From Symbiodinium natans (Eukaryota; Sar; Dinophyceae; Suessiales; Symbiodiniaceae), in assembly GCA_905221605.1 (NCBI GenBank), contig CAJNDS010000451.1:22501-86500 (forward strand): DNA of 64,000 nt. Reading direction: 5' to 3'. This document shows positions 24,101 to 31,238 of this stretch, in pieces. Every line of letters starts with the position of its first letter. Position 1 is the first letter of the stretch. The notes below the pieces were generated by a model that had not been told where the DNA came from, searched no databases, and saw only the letters and a list, made by a program, of their open reading frames with translations. A program made the position numbers and the translations under genes.

Positions 24101-25075
24101 AGCACGTTGGCAAGCCACTAGCATGCACAGGCGCTTCAGTACGGACCCCGACCGGGCATTCGGGCAGCCGGGTAAGTGCCAACGTGGGCTCGTAATCGCA
24201 AACCAGAACTTGAGAAGCCAACAGCCTCAATTAAAGCCTTACAATCCCTGAGCGAAGGTTCTATGCCCTGGATGTGGAGAGGAGCGGCACACTGACGCTG
24301 CAGGAGGTGGAGTTCTTGGATGACTCTCGGTGCCCGGCATTCGTAATGAGTCTGTAGCACTATGAAGCCCAAGCTTAGCTCAGCAGGATTGTGTAAACCG
24401 TTTAAGCAGCCGGTGTTGGATGTTGCGCACGATTTTTCACTGGGGCAAAGCATCGCAGAGTATGGAGCCGCTCGAAATCACTCCACAGATTCTGCGGGCG
24501 CGGAGCCTGCAAGTCAAGAAGTGGCAACCGCAGATGTATCGTGGATGCCTGGCAGCTCAGGACTGGATCTTCCCTGGCGCGAATACAACGCAGGAGCCAG
24601 TTGTAAGACACGTTAACAGGACTACATGCGGAGATGCAATAATGGATACGGGAGCTGAGTAGTTTCAGCTGGAAACAGGCTTGCATAAACCCTATAAACC
24701 CTAAAAACGGAGGCTGGTGAGTTTCCGTTGCATGCCCGAGTGGCCTGCAACGCCAAGTTGGTTTCAGGCTTCGGGAGAGAGACCGTTTCCTGAGTGCAAG
24801 CCGGCGCCCTGAACCCTAAACCACTCTTTGCATTAGAACCCCCCCAAAAAAGTGGAAGTATTCTTCCCTATTGTTGTTTTTGTTTCAATTTTTTCGGGCT
24901 AAGCAACTCTACGGTTCAGGAATTAGGGTTGAGGGTTTAGGGTTTAGGGTAACCGCCACCCCCACCCCCTCGCCTGGACCAGGATGTCAGTTCGACCACG
25001 ATCTTCTCCCAGGCTCGGCCCCGCTCCATCCTCCAGCTTGCTCTCAAGTTGTGTGGAGGCAATGGCCATCGCATA
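12113..25075 (+). CDS. Multi-EF-hand calcium-binding repeat protein, about 20 or more exons, ends not defined
   Basis: Repeated modules of a dinoflagellate-type EF-hand protein, presumably Ca2+-responsive. Exons: 12113-12180, 12850-12935, 13854-13895, 14344 to about 14402, 14713-14757, 15640-15710, 16018 onward, 16577-16645, 17359 onward, about 18130-18212, 18487-18541, 18871-18922, 19167-19204, 19412-19437, 19816-19885, 20508-20562, 23034-23097, 23257-23318, 23566-23622, 23765-23821, 23981-24045, 24258-24342, about 24970-25075. Loops seen across joins: FDPDNDQKISQSQF, LDADRSGELSLEE, DRYNQKKLKQHEF, LDQDSSNRCNFDEF, LDEDLSGYITLQE, DNSGDNEVNYREW, LDVERSGTLTLQE. Linkers also repeat (EMDAYASGQWRRF, ELDARAAELLAHF, EIDPASSSALANF; KYGSFLRAW, NYKNFLKAW). 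Many loops have lost liganding acids. Several donors are GC or GA. One or more exons are still missing (around 17430-18130, 19437-19815, 24343-24970). Confidence 0.82.
13052..13199. repeat. Tandem 9-bp repeat GGGCTTATA
   Basis: About 16 near-perfect copies of GGGCTTATA in an intron of the EF-hand gene, directly after a TTTAGGG/TTTGGGG array. Looks like local expansion of a decayed heptamer. Confidence 0.85.
13200..13853. repeat. Degenerate G-rich telomeric intron sequence
   Basis: Intron between EF-hand exons 12850-12935 and 13854-13895. Decayed GGGTTTAGG/GGGTTTGGG sequence, no exon seen. Confidence 0.6.
14837..15212 (+). CDS. Possible exon(s) inside the EF-hand gene, phase unresolved
   Basis: After TTTCCAG at 14910, one frame reads SPPLLPSLRDCPKPK then IIYIKVLRRSCK before AAG|GTGGCC. 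It does not join in phase to the 14713-14757 exon, so either an exon is missing or this is intron. Confidence 0.25.
15332..15442. mobile_element. Introner-like element family IE-C, copy 1
   Basis: Arms CTACTGTTTGCTTAAGAGCC and GGTTCTTAAGCAGATAGTAG are inverted. The middle has AAATATTCTTCCCTACAAG and a T/G-rich right arm. Same family at 29466, 35779, 36653, 43236 and 63367. Confidence 0.85.
15527..15625. mobile_element. Introner-like element family IE-A, copy 2
   Basis: Arms GATGTTCACCCTTATGCTAG and TTTAAGGGCGAACATCCCAAG, inner CAGTCCTTAA-like palindrome. It lies 14 bp upstream of an EF-hand exon (15640-15710). Confidence 0.85.
15917..15990. mobile_element. Partial IE-B element
   Basis: Half element (AACCAGTTATAACTGTACTTAT, ACCCACTTGTATAGGCCCCTTAAGTG) interrupted by an AT dinucleotide run at about 15943-15958. 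It forms most of the intron between EF-hand exons 15640-15710 and 16018. Confidence 0.6.
16018..16479 (+). CDS. Charged linker exon(s) of the EF-hand gene
   Basis: After GCTGAG, the frame reads a charged helix (EMEQRRQKRKELAKKKALQE). The same frame reopens after one stop at 16183 and runs to 16479 (TPENMVTLKPRHQQPGALKL and on). A short intron around 16125-16203 would remove the stop. Two other frames and the opposite strand are also open here, so the exact structure is uncertain. Confidence 0.45.
17430..18125. other. EF-hand gene intron, unique sequence
   Basis: Mainly non-repetitive, with a small TTTAGGG remnant at 17453-17466. By homology an exon supplying the start of the next EF-hand loop should lie in or just after this stretch; 18126-18185 (YEGSKAWKNPL) is the best candidate. 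Confidence 0.4.
19019..19052. repeat. GAT trinucleotide microsatellite
   Basis: About 10 units of GAT/GAC inside an EF-hand gene intron. It creates long acidic or hydrophobic open frames that are not genes. Confidence 0.85.
20563..23033 (+). other. 2.47-kb GA-AG intron of the EF-hand gene hosting a homing endonuclease ORF
   Basis: The upstream exon ends CTG GAT CAG, followed by GAGCCG; the downstream exon starts GAC TCT AGC after CTCCAG. Joined in phase 0 they make a complete 12-residue EF-hand loop (DQDSSNRCNFDE). The intron therefore begins with GA. Apart from the endonuclease ORF, it holds degenerate CCCTAAA near 20980-21010, one TTTAGGG pair at 21306 and a poly-C run at 22878-22897. Confidence 0.7.
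21371..22618 (+). CDS. LAGLIDADG homing endonuclease (two-motif, 415 aa) inside a spliceosomal intron
   Basis: Longest open frame of the window. Two LAGLIDADG-type helices: LAGFFDGDG at residues 109-117 (metal-binding acid D116) and VSGFFDAEG at 231-239 (E238), 122 residues apart, as in monomeric double-motif enzymes. Both are followed by the usual beta-strand stretches (CTLRVTQSYDKADILLLFR; ATLRLQIGQKF). The C-terminal 80 residues are Ala/Gln/Leu-rich and probably helical or coiled. Expected role: sequence-specific double-strand DNA cleavage, promoting spread of its own gene. No intron is needed to read it, and both catalytic acids are present. The first 100 residues have no assigned role. 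The start is the first ATG in frame; an overlapping frame opens at 21321. GC-rich codon use resembles the surrounding exons. Confidence 0.85.
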   Translation: MRKRLVRIRLPWPDARTFASIRAATSAVSLPSCPTYQAPCPELAQESGDTLEVLQRKNLQLRADLRTLGWPKLIRFHGGGRTYELPLRTTTAICSASAEESTAAVLPYLAGFFDGDGCVAGRPGGCTLRVTQSYDKADILLLFRSTFGGSITRNSDGKGLRKPSLRWVVCGPSARSASQLLAPYSITKHRQLLLASEWPQEKSSRGSCMVELSLLKRVDSAIARRCSVGYVSGFFDAEGYIQHRGKATLRLQIGQKFGTVLHCVRRCLAHDLGLQAPVRSYSYPPRSISFLCVEGTSNSKAALRAMLGAGMRCKAAQAELALRLRPENAEQVGAALAELVGNQAYGKRQDQAARTRAFKIASMQAAAGQLNTWQLEKLQALRSEHALLKAQSENVLLQKYVHKIQALQGEIWAVR

Positions 25076-25283
25076 GTAAGTTCTTAGTAGTAGAGTAGGT
25101 CTAGGTATCCTTGATAATCTTTTTGGGGTATTCGAATCCCTATAAATCCCAGAGGGTTACCTTTAATTCCCCCAGGTTACTGGACAACTAAGAGTTTGTT
25201 TCTTCAAAAATGTCGGTTTGAGAAGGCTGTTCTCTGGCTCAACTCTGAGAGTGGAGGTACTCAATGTGCCGCCCTCTCCGCAG

Positions 25284-25522
25284 CAGCTGACCACACAGTA
25301 CATGACGGAAGGCCGCGCAATGGCCAACGGTGAGAGCGAGAGAGAGAGGGAGAGAGAGCCCTCCGAAACAAAGAAAGAGAGAGAGAGAGAGAGTCGGTCT
25401 TTCTGCTTCACTGGGCTTGCGATGATGAGGTGGCGCCTCTTGTGACTAGCATCGAGCGAAGGAAGTTGCAGCTGATGATGAGCAAGAACTTTCTCAAGCG
25501 GTTTTGGATTGACTCGGATTGA
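25284..25522 (+). CDS. Probable further exons of the EF-hand gene
   Basis: 25284-25329 (QLTTQYMTEGRAMAN, donor GTGAGA) and 25430 to about 25515 (SIERRKLQLMMSKNFLKRFW). The last part parallels the module linkers KYGSFLRAW and NYKNFLKAW. The in-frame TGA at 25520 may be bypassed by a GA donor just before it. A GA-dinucleotide run (25339-25393) separates the two. Confidence 0.5.
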
Positions 25523-25733
25523 CCACGGTGGCGCCAGGGTTTCAGGGTTGAAGTCTAGGGCTGAGCCACGAATACCTGCCAACACCTATTTCTGCAAGCG
25601 TATCCGAAGATCTTGGGCCAGAGGCAGGCTGAGGTTCTCAGCTTAATGAGAATTCAGGGTTGAAGGTTTAGGGTTTCAAAGCCTCCTAGCAACGCAAATG
25701 CATGACGCAGCACCAAGCTTTTCGTCGTCTTTG

Positions 25734-25810
25734 TGAAAGGCCCCTTCAGCGACCGCTCAAACTCCCCTCTCGAAGGCCTAAAGTTTGAGTTCAACCTGTC
25801 GCCTACACTT
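25734..25810 (+). CDS. Possible EF-hand-like exon
   Basis: Frame reads KGPFSDRSNSPLEGLKFEF. Position in the series and the SDRSNS...FEF pattern suggest a decayed EF-hand loop like LDQDSSNRCNFDEF. Splice sites not fixed. Confidence 0.35.
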
Positions 25811-25969
25811 TTAAAGCCGGAAGGCCCAAAAGTCCTAAACCTTAAACCCTGAACCCCCCAAGACCTGCATCCCAAACCCTAAGACCCTAAAGACCGCATA
25901 TTACAAACCCCCCACAACCAAAAAAAACAGCTGGATCTCTGAAACCCTGTAAACCCTAAACCCTAAACC

Positions 25970-26095
25970 CTGAACCGCCGGAAGGCCCGGGACCAGCGGC
26001 CTGCCCCGCCGGCTACGGCGTCGGCAGCGGCCCCCGGGCGCCGATGCGGCCCTTCCCGGGAGCCTTCTCGTTCCGAGTCTTGGGTTCAATTGGGG
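25970..26095 (+). CDS. Possible exon, Arg/Pro/Ala-rich
   Basis: GC-rich stretch between a CCCTAAA array and a TTTAGGG array, open as ARDQRPAPPATASAAAPGRR. The position between inward-facing arrays is the usual exon position here. Confidence 0.3.
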
Positions 26096-26389
26096 CGCAG
26101 AGTTTAGGGTTTAGAGTTTAGGGTTTAGGGTTAAGGGTTTAGGAGTTTAGGGTTTAGGCGGTTTAGGCGGTTTAGGGCAAGTTTAGGGTTTGAGTGCGTA
26201 GGCCTGGATTCAAAACAAAGGTTTGGGGGACCCAGAGGCACGCCAGAGAGTTCCGGTACCATAAATGAGGGCCCAGAGGCTCTTAGCTGCTGCGAACCTC
26301 AAACGGGATATAGCAACCTAGTTTTATTGCTTCCTTCTTGAAGGGGTCTGTTGGGGGTTTGTGGGGCTTGGGCCTTGGGCATTGCCCAG

Positions 26390-26440
26390 CTCGCTGATAT
26401 TCGGGACACTCCCTTGTGCATGTTGGACATGTTGGACAAG
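26390..26440 (+). CDS. Exon candidate, unrecognised
   Basis: 17 codons after CCCAG: LADIRDTPLCMLDMLDK, then GC. The same frame continues past one TAA to FSLVEQDIMKEVEPVDIFD and a TGA at 26528. Coding-like but joins are unresolved. Confidence 0.4.
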
Positions 26441-26548
26441 GCCGATTGTGCGGCATAAGGTCCAATCTTGTTTAGTTTGGTCGAGCAAGACATCATGAAA
26501 GAAGTCGAGCCGGTAGACATCTTCGACTGAGGGTCCTGCAGGGTTCAG

Positions 26549-26829
26549 GTGCCATGTGTATACAGCCTGGCCTATGGCAGCTCAGTGCCCTAATCTACGT
26601 CCGAAGCTTCTCAACGTCATCTATGGAACCCCAATGAGTTGTTCGAACTTGGTGAGTTCTGACGCTTCTTAGCGATTTTTGCACCGGCCCTTGGTACCAG
26701 TACGTGCTTTCCTCCACCGGACAGGAAAGCGCACAGGGGGCACCATCCTGCTGCCGGCGACGCCCCGCGACGCTGGAGAGGAGCCCTCGCCATTGGACTA
26801 CGACTCCCGTGCCTTGGATTCACTGGAAG
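26549..26829 (+). CDS. Two exon candidates with consensus donors
   Basis: 26549-26651 (AAQCPNLRPKLLNVIYGTP, donor GTGAGT) and 26725-26829 (GKRTGGTILLPATPRDAGEE then PSPLDYDSRALDSLE, donor GTTCGT). The phases (0 out, 1 in) do not join directly, so an exon may be missing or the first frame is wrong. No family recognised. Confidence 0.45.
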
Positions 26830-27153
26830 GTTCGTGGGTGTTGTGGCCCTGTTTTTTTTGGTTGAGGGCGTTTTGTAGATTGGAAGGCTCATGCGGGGAC
26901 GCAGTTGGGGTTTCCAGTAGGGTTCAAGAAGGTAGCACGGGCTAGATCAAGCCTCAAATCAAAGCCCGAAACATTCAACAAAAGCAATGCGTCCCAAGCC
27001 CGCAGACCCAAATCTACAAGCCTCTCTCACATCCTACGCACACCTGCCTATATGAATTTGCCTATCCACCCCAAACACCCCCTAATATTGAATAGACCCC
27101 GAGAAAGCCTGCACCCTCCACCATTCTAAGTAGCGCAGGCCACCCATGTTGCC

Positions 27154-27302
27154 TACTTGAAGGTTTATGGGTAGCAATGACCCGGATTATAAGTACCCTA
27201 CATAAGGATACAACTTATCACCAGCTATAAATATCCCTAAACCCTAAACCCTAAACCCTAAACCCTACTTATAACCCCACTTTTACCATGAACGTCCAAG
27301 TA
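27154..27302. mobile_element. IE-B subfamily element carrying an internal CCCTAAA array
   Basis: Arms TACTTGAAGGTTTATGGGTAG and TTACCATGAACGTCCAAGTA. Five CCCTAAA units sit inside the right half. The terminal CCAAG directly precedes the next exon candidate. Confidence 0.8.
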
Positions 27303-27388
27303 GAGACGCCCTCGGGAGCTCCAGGTCCAGGATGGTCTTCCGTAACCCCGAGCAAGCCCTCCTGGCCTTTCAGCCTCGCGACTGCAGG
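27301..27388 (+). CDS. Exon candidate starting at an IE-B element end
   Basis: Using the element's terminal CCAAG as acceptor, the frame reads GSSRSRMVFRNPEQALLAFQ then PRDCR and ends at GC. 88 bp, coding-like, unrecognised. Confidence 0.4.
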
Positions 27389-27592
27389 GCGTAGGGTTTA
27401 GGGTTTAGGGTTTAGGGTTTAGGGTTTCGAGTTTAGGGTTTAGGGTGATCCCCCAAACTACATCGCTCACTATACTACAGAAACCTTGTCGCAGTACCCC
27501 GATAGGTTTTAGGGTTTTAGGGGCTTGTCGGGTGTGGGCTTTCAAGCTGTATGGGCCTATGGGCTCAATAAACGTTAGGTTGTTTTTTTAGT

Positions 27593-27847
27593 ATGAGGCC
27601 TGCAGGTTCACGAAGCTTTCTGCATGAAGGATTTAGGATTTTCAGGCATGTCCCAGCCGATGGCAGGGGTATCGTTTCAAGGGTTTTTGAGTCGTGGATA
27701 AAGCAGCCCGGAAGATTTGCTTGGGTCTTTCAGAGCTTATTGGGGAGATGGGGCCGGAGGGCTTGTAAGCGATGCTTTTTGGGCCCTGTGGGGACTTCCA
27801 GAGATTTCATTGGGGGGCGGGCTTGGGTGTGCAAACCCAAGCCCTAA
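27593..27847. other. Open stretch between repeats, not supported as a gene
   Basis: Unique DNA after a TTTAGGG block. Open in two + frames, without splice sites or family signal that I can defend. Confidence 0.3.
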
Positions 27848-27967
27848 GCCCTCAACCCCAAACCCTAAACCCCAAACCCTAAACCCTATAAACCCCTAAA
27901 CCCCTAAACCCCAAACCCCAAACCCTAAACCCTAAACCCGAAACCCCTAACCCTAAACCCTAAACAG

Positions 27968-28062
27968 GCAAGGAGGTCCGCAAGTCCAACGAGCCCATCG
28001 TGGAGGATCCCCGGGAGCCCCCGGGACCGGGGGAGCCGCTCGGCGTCCGCAAGCTTAGGGGG
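27968..28062 (+). CDS. Exon candidate, Pro/Glu-rich
   Basis: Preceded by CCCTAAACAG and followed by G-rich sequence. Reads GKEVRKSNEPIVEDPREPPG then PGEPLGVRKL, possibly ending at GTTTGC. Family not recognised. Confidence 0.45.
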
Positions 28063-29014
28063 GTTTGCACCCCTTTTTTGTGGAGGGGAGGGAGGTTTTA
28101 GGGTTTAGGGTTTAGGGTCTAGGGTTTAGGTTTTAGGGTTTAGGGTTCAAGGGTTTCGGGTTTCGGGTTTAGGGTTTAGGGTTTGGAGTGCTTCTTTCGT
28201 TCTGTCGGCTTGAGGAGTTCGAGTATGCTCGTAGGTCTGCGGGTGTGGGGGACGCATGACGTCTGCCACGTTTCACAGCCTGCAGAGTCTAGGTTCAAAA
28301 GGGCTTAGGCATTAGGATTTAGGGTTTAGGGTTTTGAAGGGGCGATACAGTCACATCGCTACCAGTCAACACCGACCCTCGTTGAACAATACAGGACAGA
28401 CAGGCTGGCTCAGAAAAGGCAGAAAAGTGAAGCACGCCACCGCTTGCGCGCACAGTCGCATCAGGAGTTACACATACACGGTGGAGACGAAGACGAAAGT
28501 AAAAGCATGATGTGATGGATTCTGATTCGCTCGTTAAGATTTATGTACCTGCCAAAGTTTCCAGACAGGGGTGCAATTGTCATGCCTGTTTCCCAGCTGA
28601 TAGTGCAGAGCCTGGGTTCAAAAGGGGGTTTAGGAGCAGGTGGACTAGCAGGCGGGGATTATTAGAAAAAAGGACGACGTGAGGGTGTTCCCCAAAAGAG
28701 GGGTACCTCTTTTGGGTGGTTCCTGTACTTAGGGTGCACTAGGGGTGCGCCTATGTTCCTAGAGTTCTGATTCGAGCTTCTAGCTATGGGCCTTGATGTG
28801 TTTCATTCATCTCCTTTAGGTCAGCAGGTGCTGAATACAAGTGTTTGGGCTGTTGAGTACTGATATCCTTACGGCGTGCCTTTTTACCCTCTAGCCTATA
28901 CGCCTCCTAAACCAGAAACCGTCCGAACCCTGAAGAGTCCCTAAACCCTAAACCTTAAAACCTAAACCCTAAACCCTAAACCCTAAACCCTAAACCCTAA
29001 ACCCTAAACTTAAG
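28063..29014. repeat. Telomeric intron and unique spacer
   Basis: TTTAGGG arrays (28097-28180, 28318-28333), unique DNA (28340-28900) and a CCCTAAA array (28942-29009). The G-rich then C-rich order fits one intron between the exon candidates at 27968 and 29015. Confidence 0.55.
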
Positions 29015-29110
29015 CCAGATACACGCCGCTGATGGCCCCCACGGCAGCGGTCGCCTGCACCCCGCGCCGTGCACTAAAAGCGCATCCGCTCTTTGGCCTG
29101 CTATGGCATG
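29015..29110 (+). CDS. Exon candidate, unrecognised
   Basis: Acceptor TAAG at the end of a CCCTAAA array, donor GTTTGTG leading into TTTAGGG. Frame reads RYTPLMAPTAAVACTPRRAL then KAHPLFGLLWH. Confidence 0.4.
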
Positions 29111-29465
29111 GTTTGTGTTTAGGGCTTAGGGCTTAGGGTTTAGGGTTTAGGGCTTAGGGTTTAGGGTTTAGGGTTTGTTTGGACGTCAGGGCTTCGGGTA
29201 AACTAACCCTAATTCTGATGGGATACAGCTTTTGTTGCTAGTTGGGGGGTTTGCATCTGACATGAAATGCGGAAGCGGCTTGTGTTTCTTCACTGCTTTT
29301 GACACGTAATGCTGTTTTACATAATCATGTCATGGATAATAGCTTCCCATTCCAAAATAGGGCCTTGAAACCCTATGTGCACCTTATTGTATCAACCCTG
29401 AACCTATGAACCCTATGACGCAGCGCAGCGTGGTGCTGCGGGTGGCAGAAGAGTAAACCATATAT

Positions 29466-29564
29466 GCTACCATTGCTTAATCACCCGAAACGAGTCAAGA
29501 ATAATGATCCCTACATATCCCTTGTATCTTTCATTGTTTGGGTGGTTCTCAAGCCAATGGTAGC
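29466..29564. mobile_element. IE-C element, diverged
   Basis: Arms GCTACCATTGCTTAATCACCC and GGGTGGTTCTCAAGCCAATGGTAGC. Same size and arm layout as other IE-C copies. Confidence 0.7.
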
Positions 29565-29853
29565 AGTAGAATATTGGTACAAAGCAGGCTTTGGACGATT
29601 TTGTCGTAGAACCCTGAGGAGGTGAGTTCGAAGCAGGTAGTGGCCAAACGGATTCAACTCTTCGGGTTTAGGGCTTTGGGTGGGAACTAATTTTGGGTTT
29701 AGGGCTTAGGGCTCATAGGGTTTGCGGTCTAGGCGTCAAGAAGGCGAGGATAGGCGGGTGTCTGGCAGTCAGCAAGTCCAGCTTCAAAAAAAGGGTTTAA
29801 GCGCCGTTTTGGGTCTAGGGCTTAGGCCTGAAACTCTATCTTTGTGGGCTCAG

Positions 29854-29977
29854 GTTCTTCAGAGAGGGCTTGGGCAAGCGGACCCAGTTCACGCCGCGGC
29901 AGGAGAGTGAAAGACGGAAAGACCTAGGCCGCCGAGGCCCCCTGAATATGAACAAAACGATGATCCAGCATTGGTAA
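29854..29977 (+). CDS. Terminal exon, basic C-terminus, gene unrecognised
   Basis: After GGCTCAG, the frame reads FFREGLGKRTQFTPRQESER then RKDLGRRGPLNMNKTMIQHW and stops with TAA at 29975-29977. Clearly coding-like; it closes a gene whose upstream exons I could not join (candidates at 27301-29110). Confidence 0.5.
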
Positions 29978-30180
29978 ATCCAAACTCCTGAGCCCCCTGA
30001 ACCCCACACCATAAGCAACAAGCCTAAGCCCCTTAAGCCCTAATTAAAGCTTACACGCCTAAACCCTAACCATCCTAAACCCCTAACAAAACCCTTACCT
30101 AAACCCCTAAATCCCTAAACCCCGCAACCCCTGAACCCCTAACTCCTAATCTGAAGGCCCTAAACCCTAAACCCTAAACC

Positions 30181-30290
30181 GATGTGTCCCATGGCCAGGA
30201 CGTCCTCGCACTTCCAAGGGTCTGAGCGTTCTGCCGTCCACGGGCGCCCAGTGGCGAGGGATCGGGAATTCCTCCATGCTGTTTCGGGTT
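30181..30290 (+). CDS. Possible exon, unrecognised
   Basis: Between a CCCTAAA array and a TTTAGGG array. Two frames are open, one reading RTSKGLSVLPSTGAQWRGIG. Weak. Confidence 0.25.
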
Positions 30291-30437
30291 TAGGGTTTAG
30301 GGGTTTAGAGTTTAAGGGTTTAGGGTTTCGGGCTGGGTTTATGTATGGTTAGGGGTCAGCCAGGAGCCTAAGCTATTTGGAACATTTCTGTATCCCCCTT
30401 GTGCCCCCTACTTACTGAACCAGAATCAACAACATCA

Positions 30438-30460
30438 CCAAAGCCTTTTTCTGGCTCAAG
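30438..30460 (+). other. Possible relict dinoflagellate spliced leader
   Basis: CCAAAGCCTTTTTCTGGCTCAAG resembles the dinoflagellate spliced leader (known form ends GCCATTTTGGCTCAAG): the last nine bases GGCTCAAG preceded by T are intact, with one substitution and a two-base insertion in the T-run. It lies 26 bp before the ATG at 30487. Confidence 0.45.
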
Positions 30461-30486
30461 AGTCAAGTGCCCATCTTCGGAAATCC

Positions 30487-30702
30487 ATGACCCCAGTCAC
30501 TGGGAAGCCCTCTCTTAGCCTGTTAGCAAAAAAATCGCCTCTGCACGCACGCTCTGCAACAAGCAGGGCCGGAACTGCGGCGAAAAAAAGCCTCAACCTT
30601 TTCGGCTCTGAGGAGGAAGTTGGGGCATACGAGGTGCCTTACATCTCCCTTACTGCTCGCAATCGGCTAAGGGAAAAGGGTTGTTTCAGGGTTCAAGCCT
30701 AA
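30487..30702 (+). CDS. Possible first exon of the kinase gene, basic N-terminus
   Basis: ATG shortly after the spliced-leader-like sequence. 71 codons rich in Ser/Lys/Ala (GKPSLSLLAKKSPLHARSAT), then an acidic patch GSEEEVGAYEVPYIS. It could be the disordered N-terminus of the kinase reconstructed downstream, or a separate short gene ending at the TAA at 30700. Confidence 0.4.
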   Translation: MTPVTGKPSLSLLAKKSPLHARSATSRAGTAAKKSLNLFGSEEEVGAYEVPYISLTARNRLREKGCFRVQA

Positions 30703-30758
30703 TAGCGTATGAGTTGAGGACCTTGAGGGTTTAGGGGACTCCACGACAATAAGTGAGC

Positions 30759-31125
30759 TCGGCATGAGTCTTATCATTCCCGGTTTCATGCAGCTGCCCG
30801 TCGTTACCTTACCCTTGGCTGGCTACACACCTCGCACTGTTTGCACACAAGCCATAAACCCGAAAGCCGCAGCTCCTGCGCTGGTGTGCCCCCACTGAAT
30901 GAGACAAACGCTGGGGGAAAAAAGTCGCTGACCTTAGCGTCTCAGCATCTACGGTTCTGGAGCTCGACCAAAGTTGTTTGGAAGAGTGGCCCTAATCCTA
31001 AGGTTTCACGAGATCTTTGGGTATTCGATGGTGTCCCCCATTTGGGGACAGGCACATATGTCTATAATCAATACGAGGGGCCAAGCTCCCAGAGCCATCA
31101 AGTAGCCTTATACCCTAAACCCTAA
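30759..31125 (+). CDS. Exon candidate, possibly kinase N-lobe
   Basis: Frame open without ATG for about 120 codons. The coding-like core is HLRFWSSTKVVWKSGPNPKV and LWVFDGVPHLGTGTYVYNQY. A probable acceptor is GCAG at 30788-30791. It ends in a long CCCTAAA array, so the donor is upstream of about 31105. The link to the kinase is by position only. Confidence 0.4.
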
Positions 31126-31238
31126 ACCCTAAACCCTAAACCCTAAACCCTAAACCCTAAACCCTAAACCCTAAACCCTAAACCCTAAACCCTAAACCCT
31201 AAACCCTAAACCCTTCCATCCCCACCTCTCCTTCAAAG

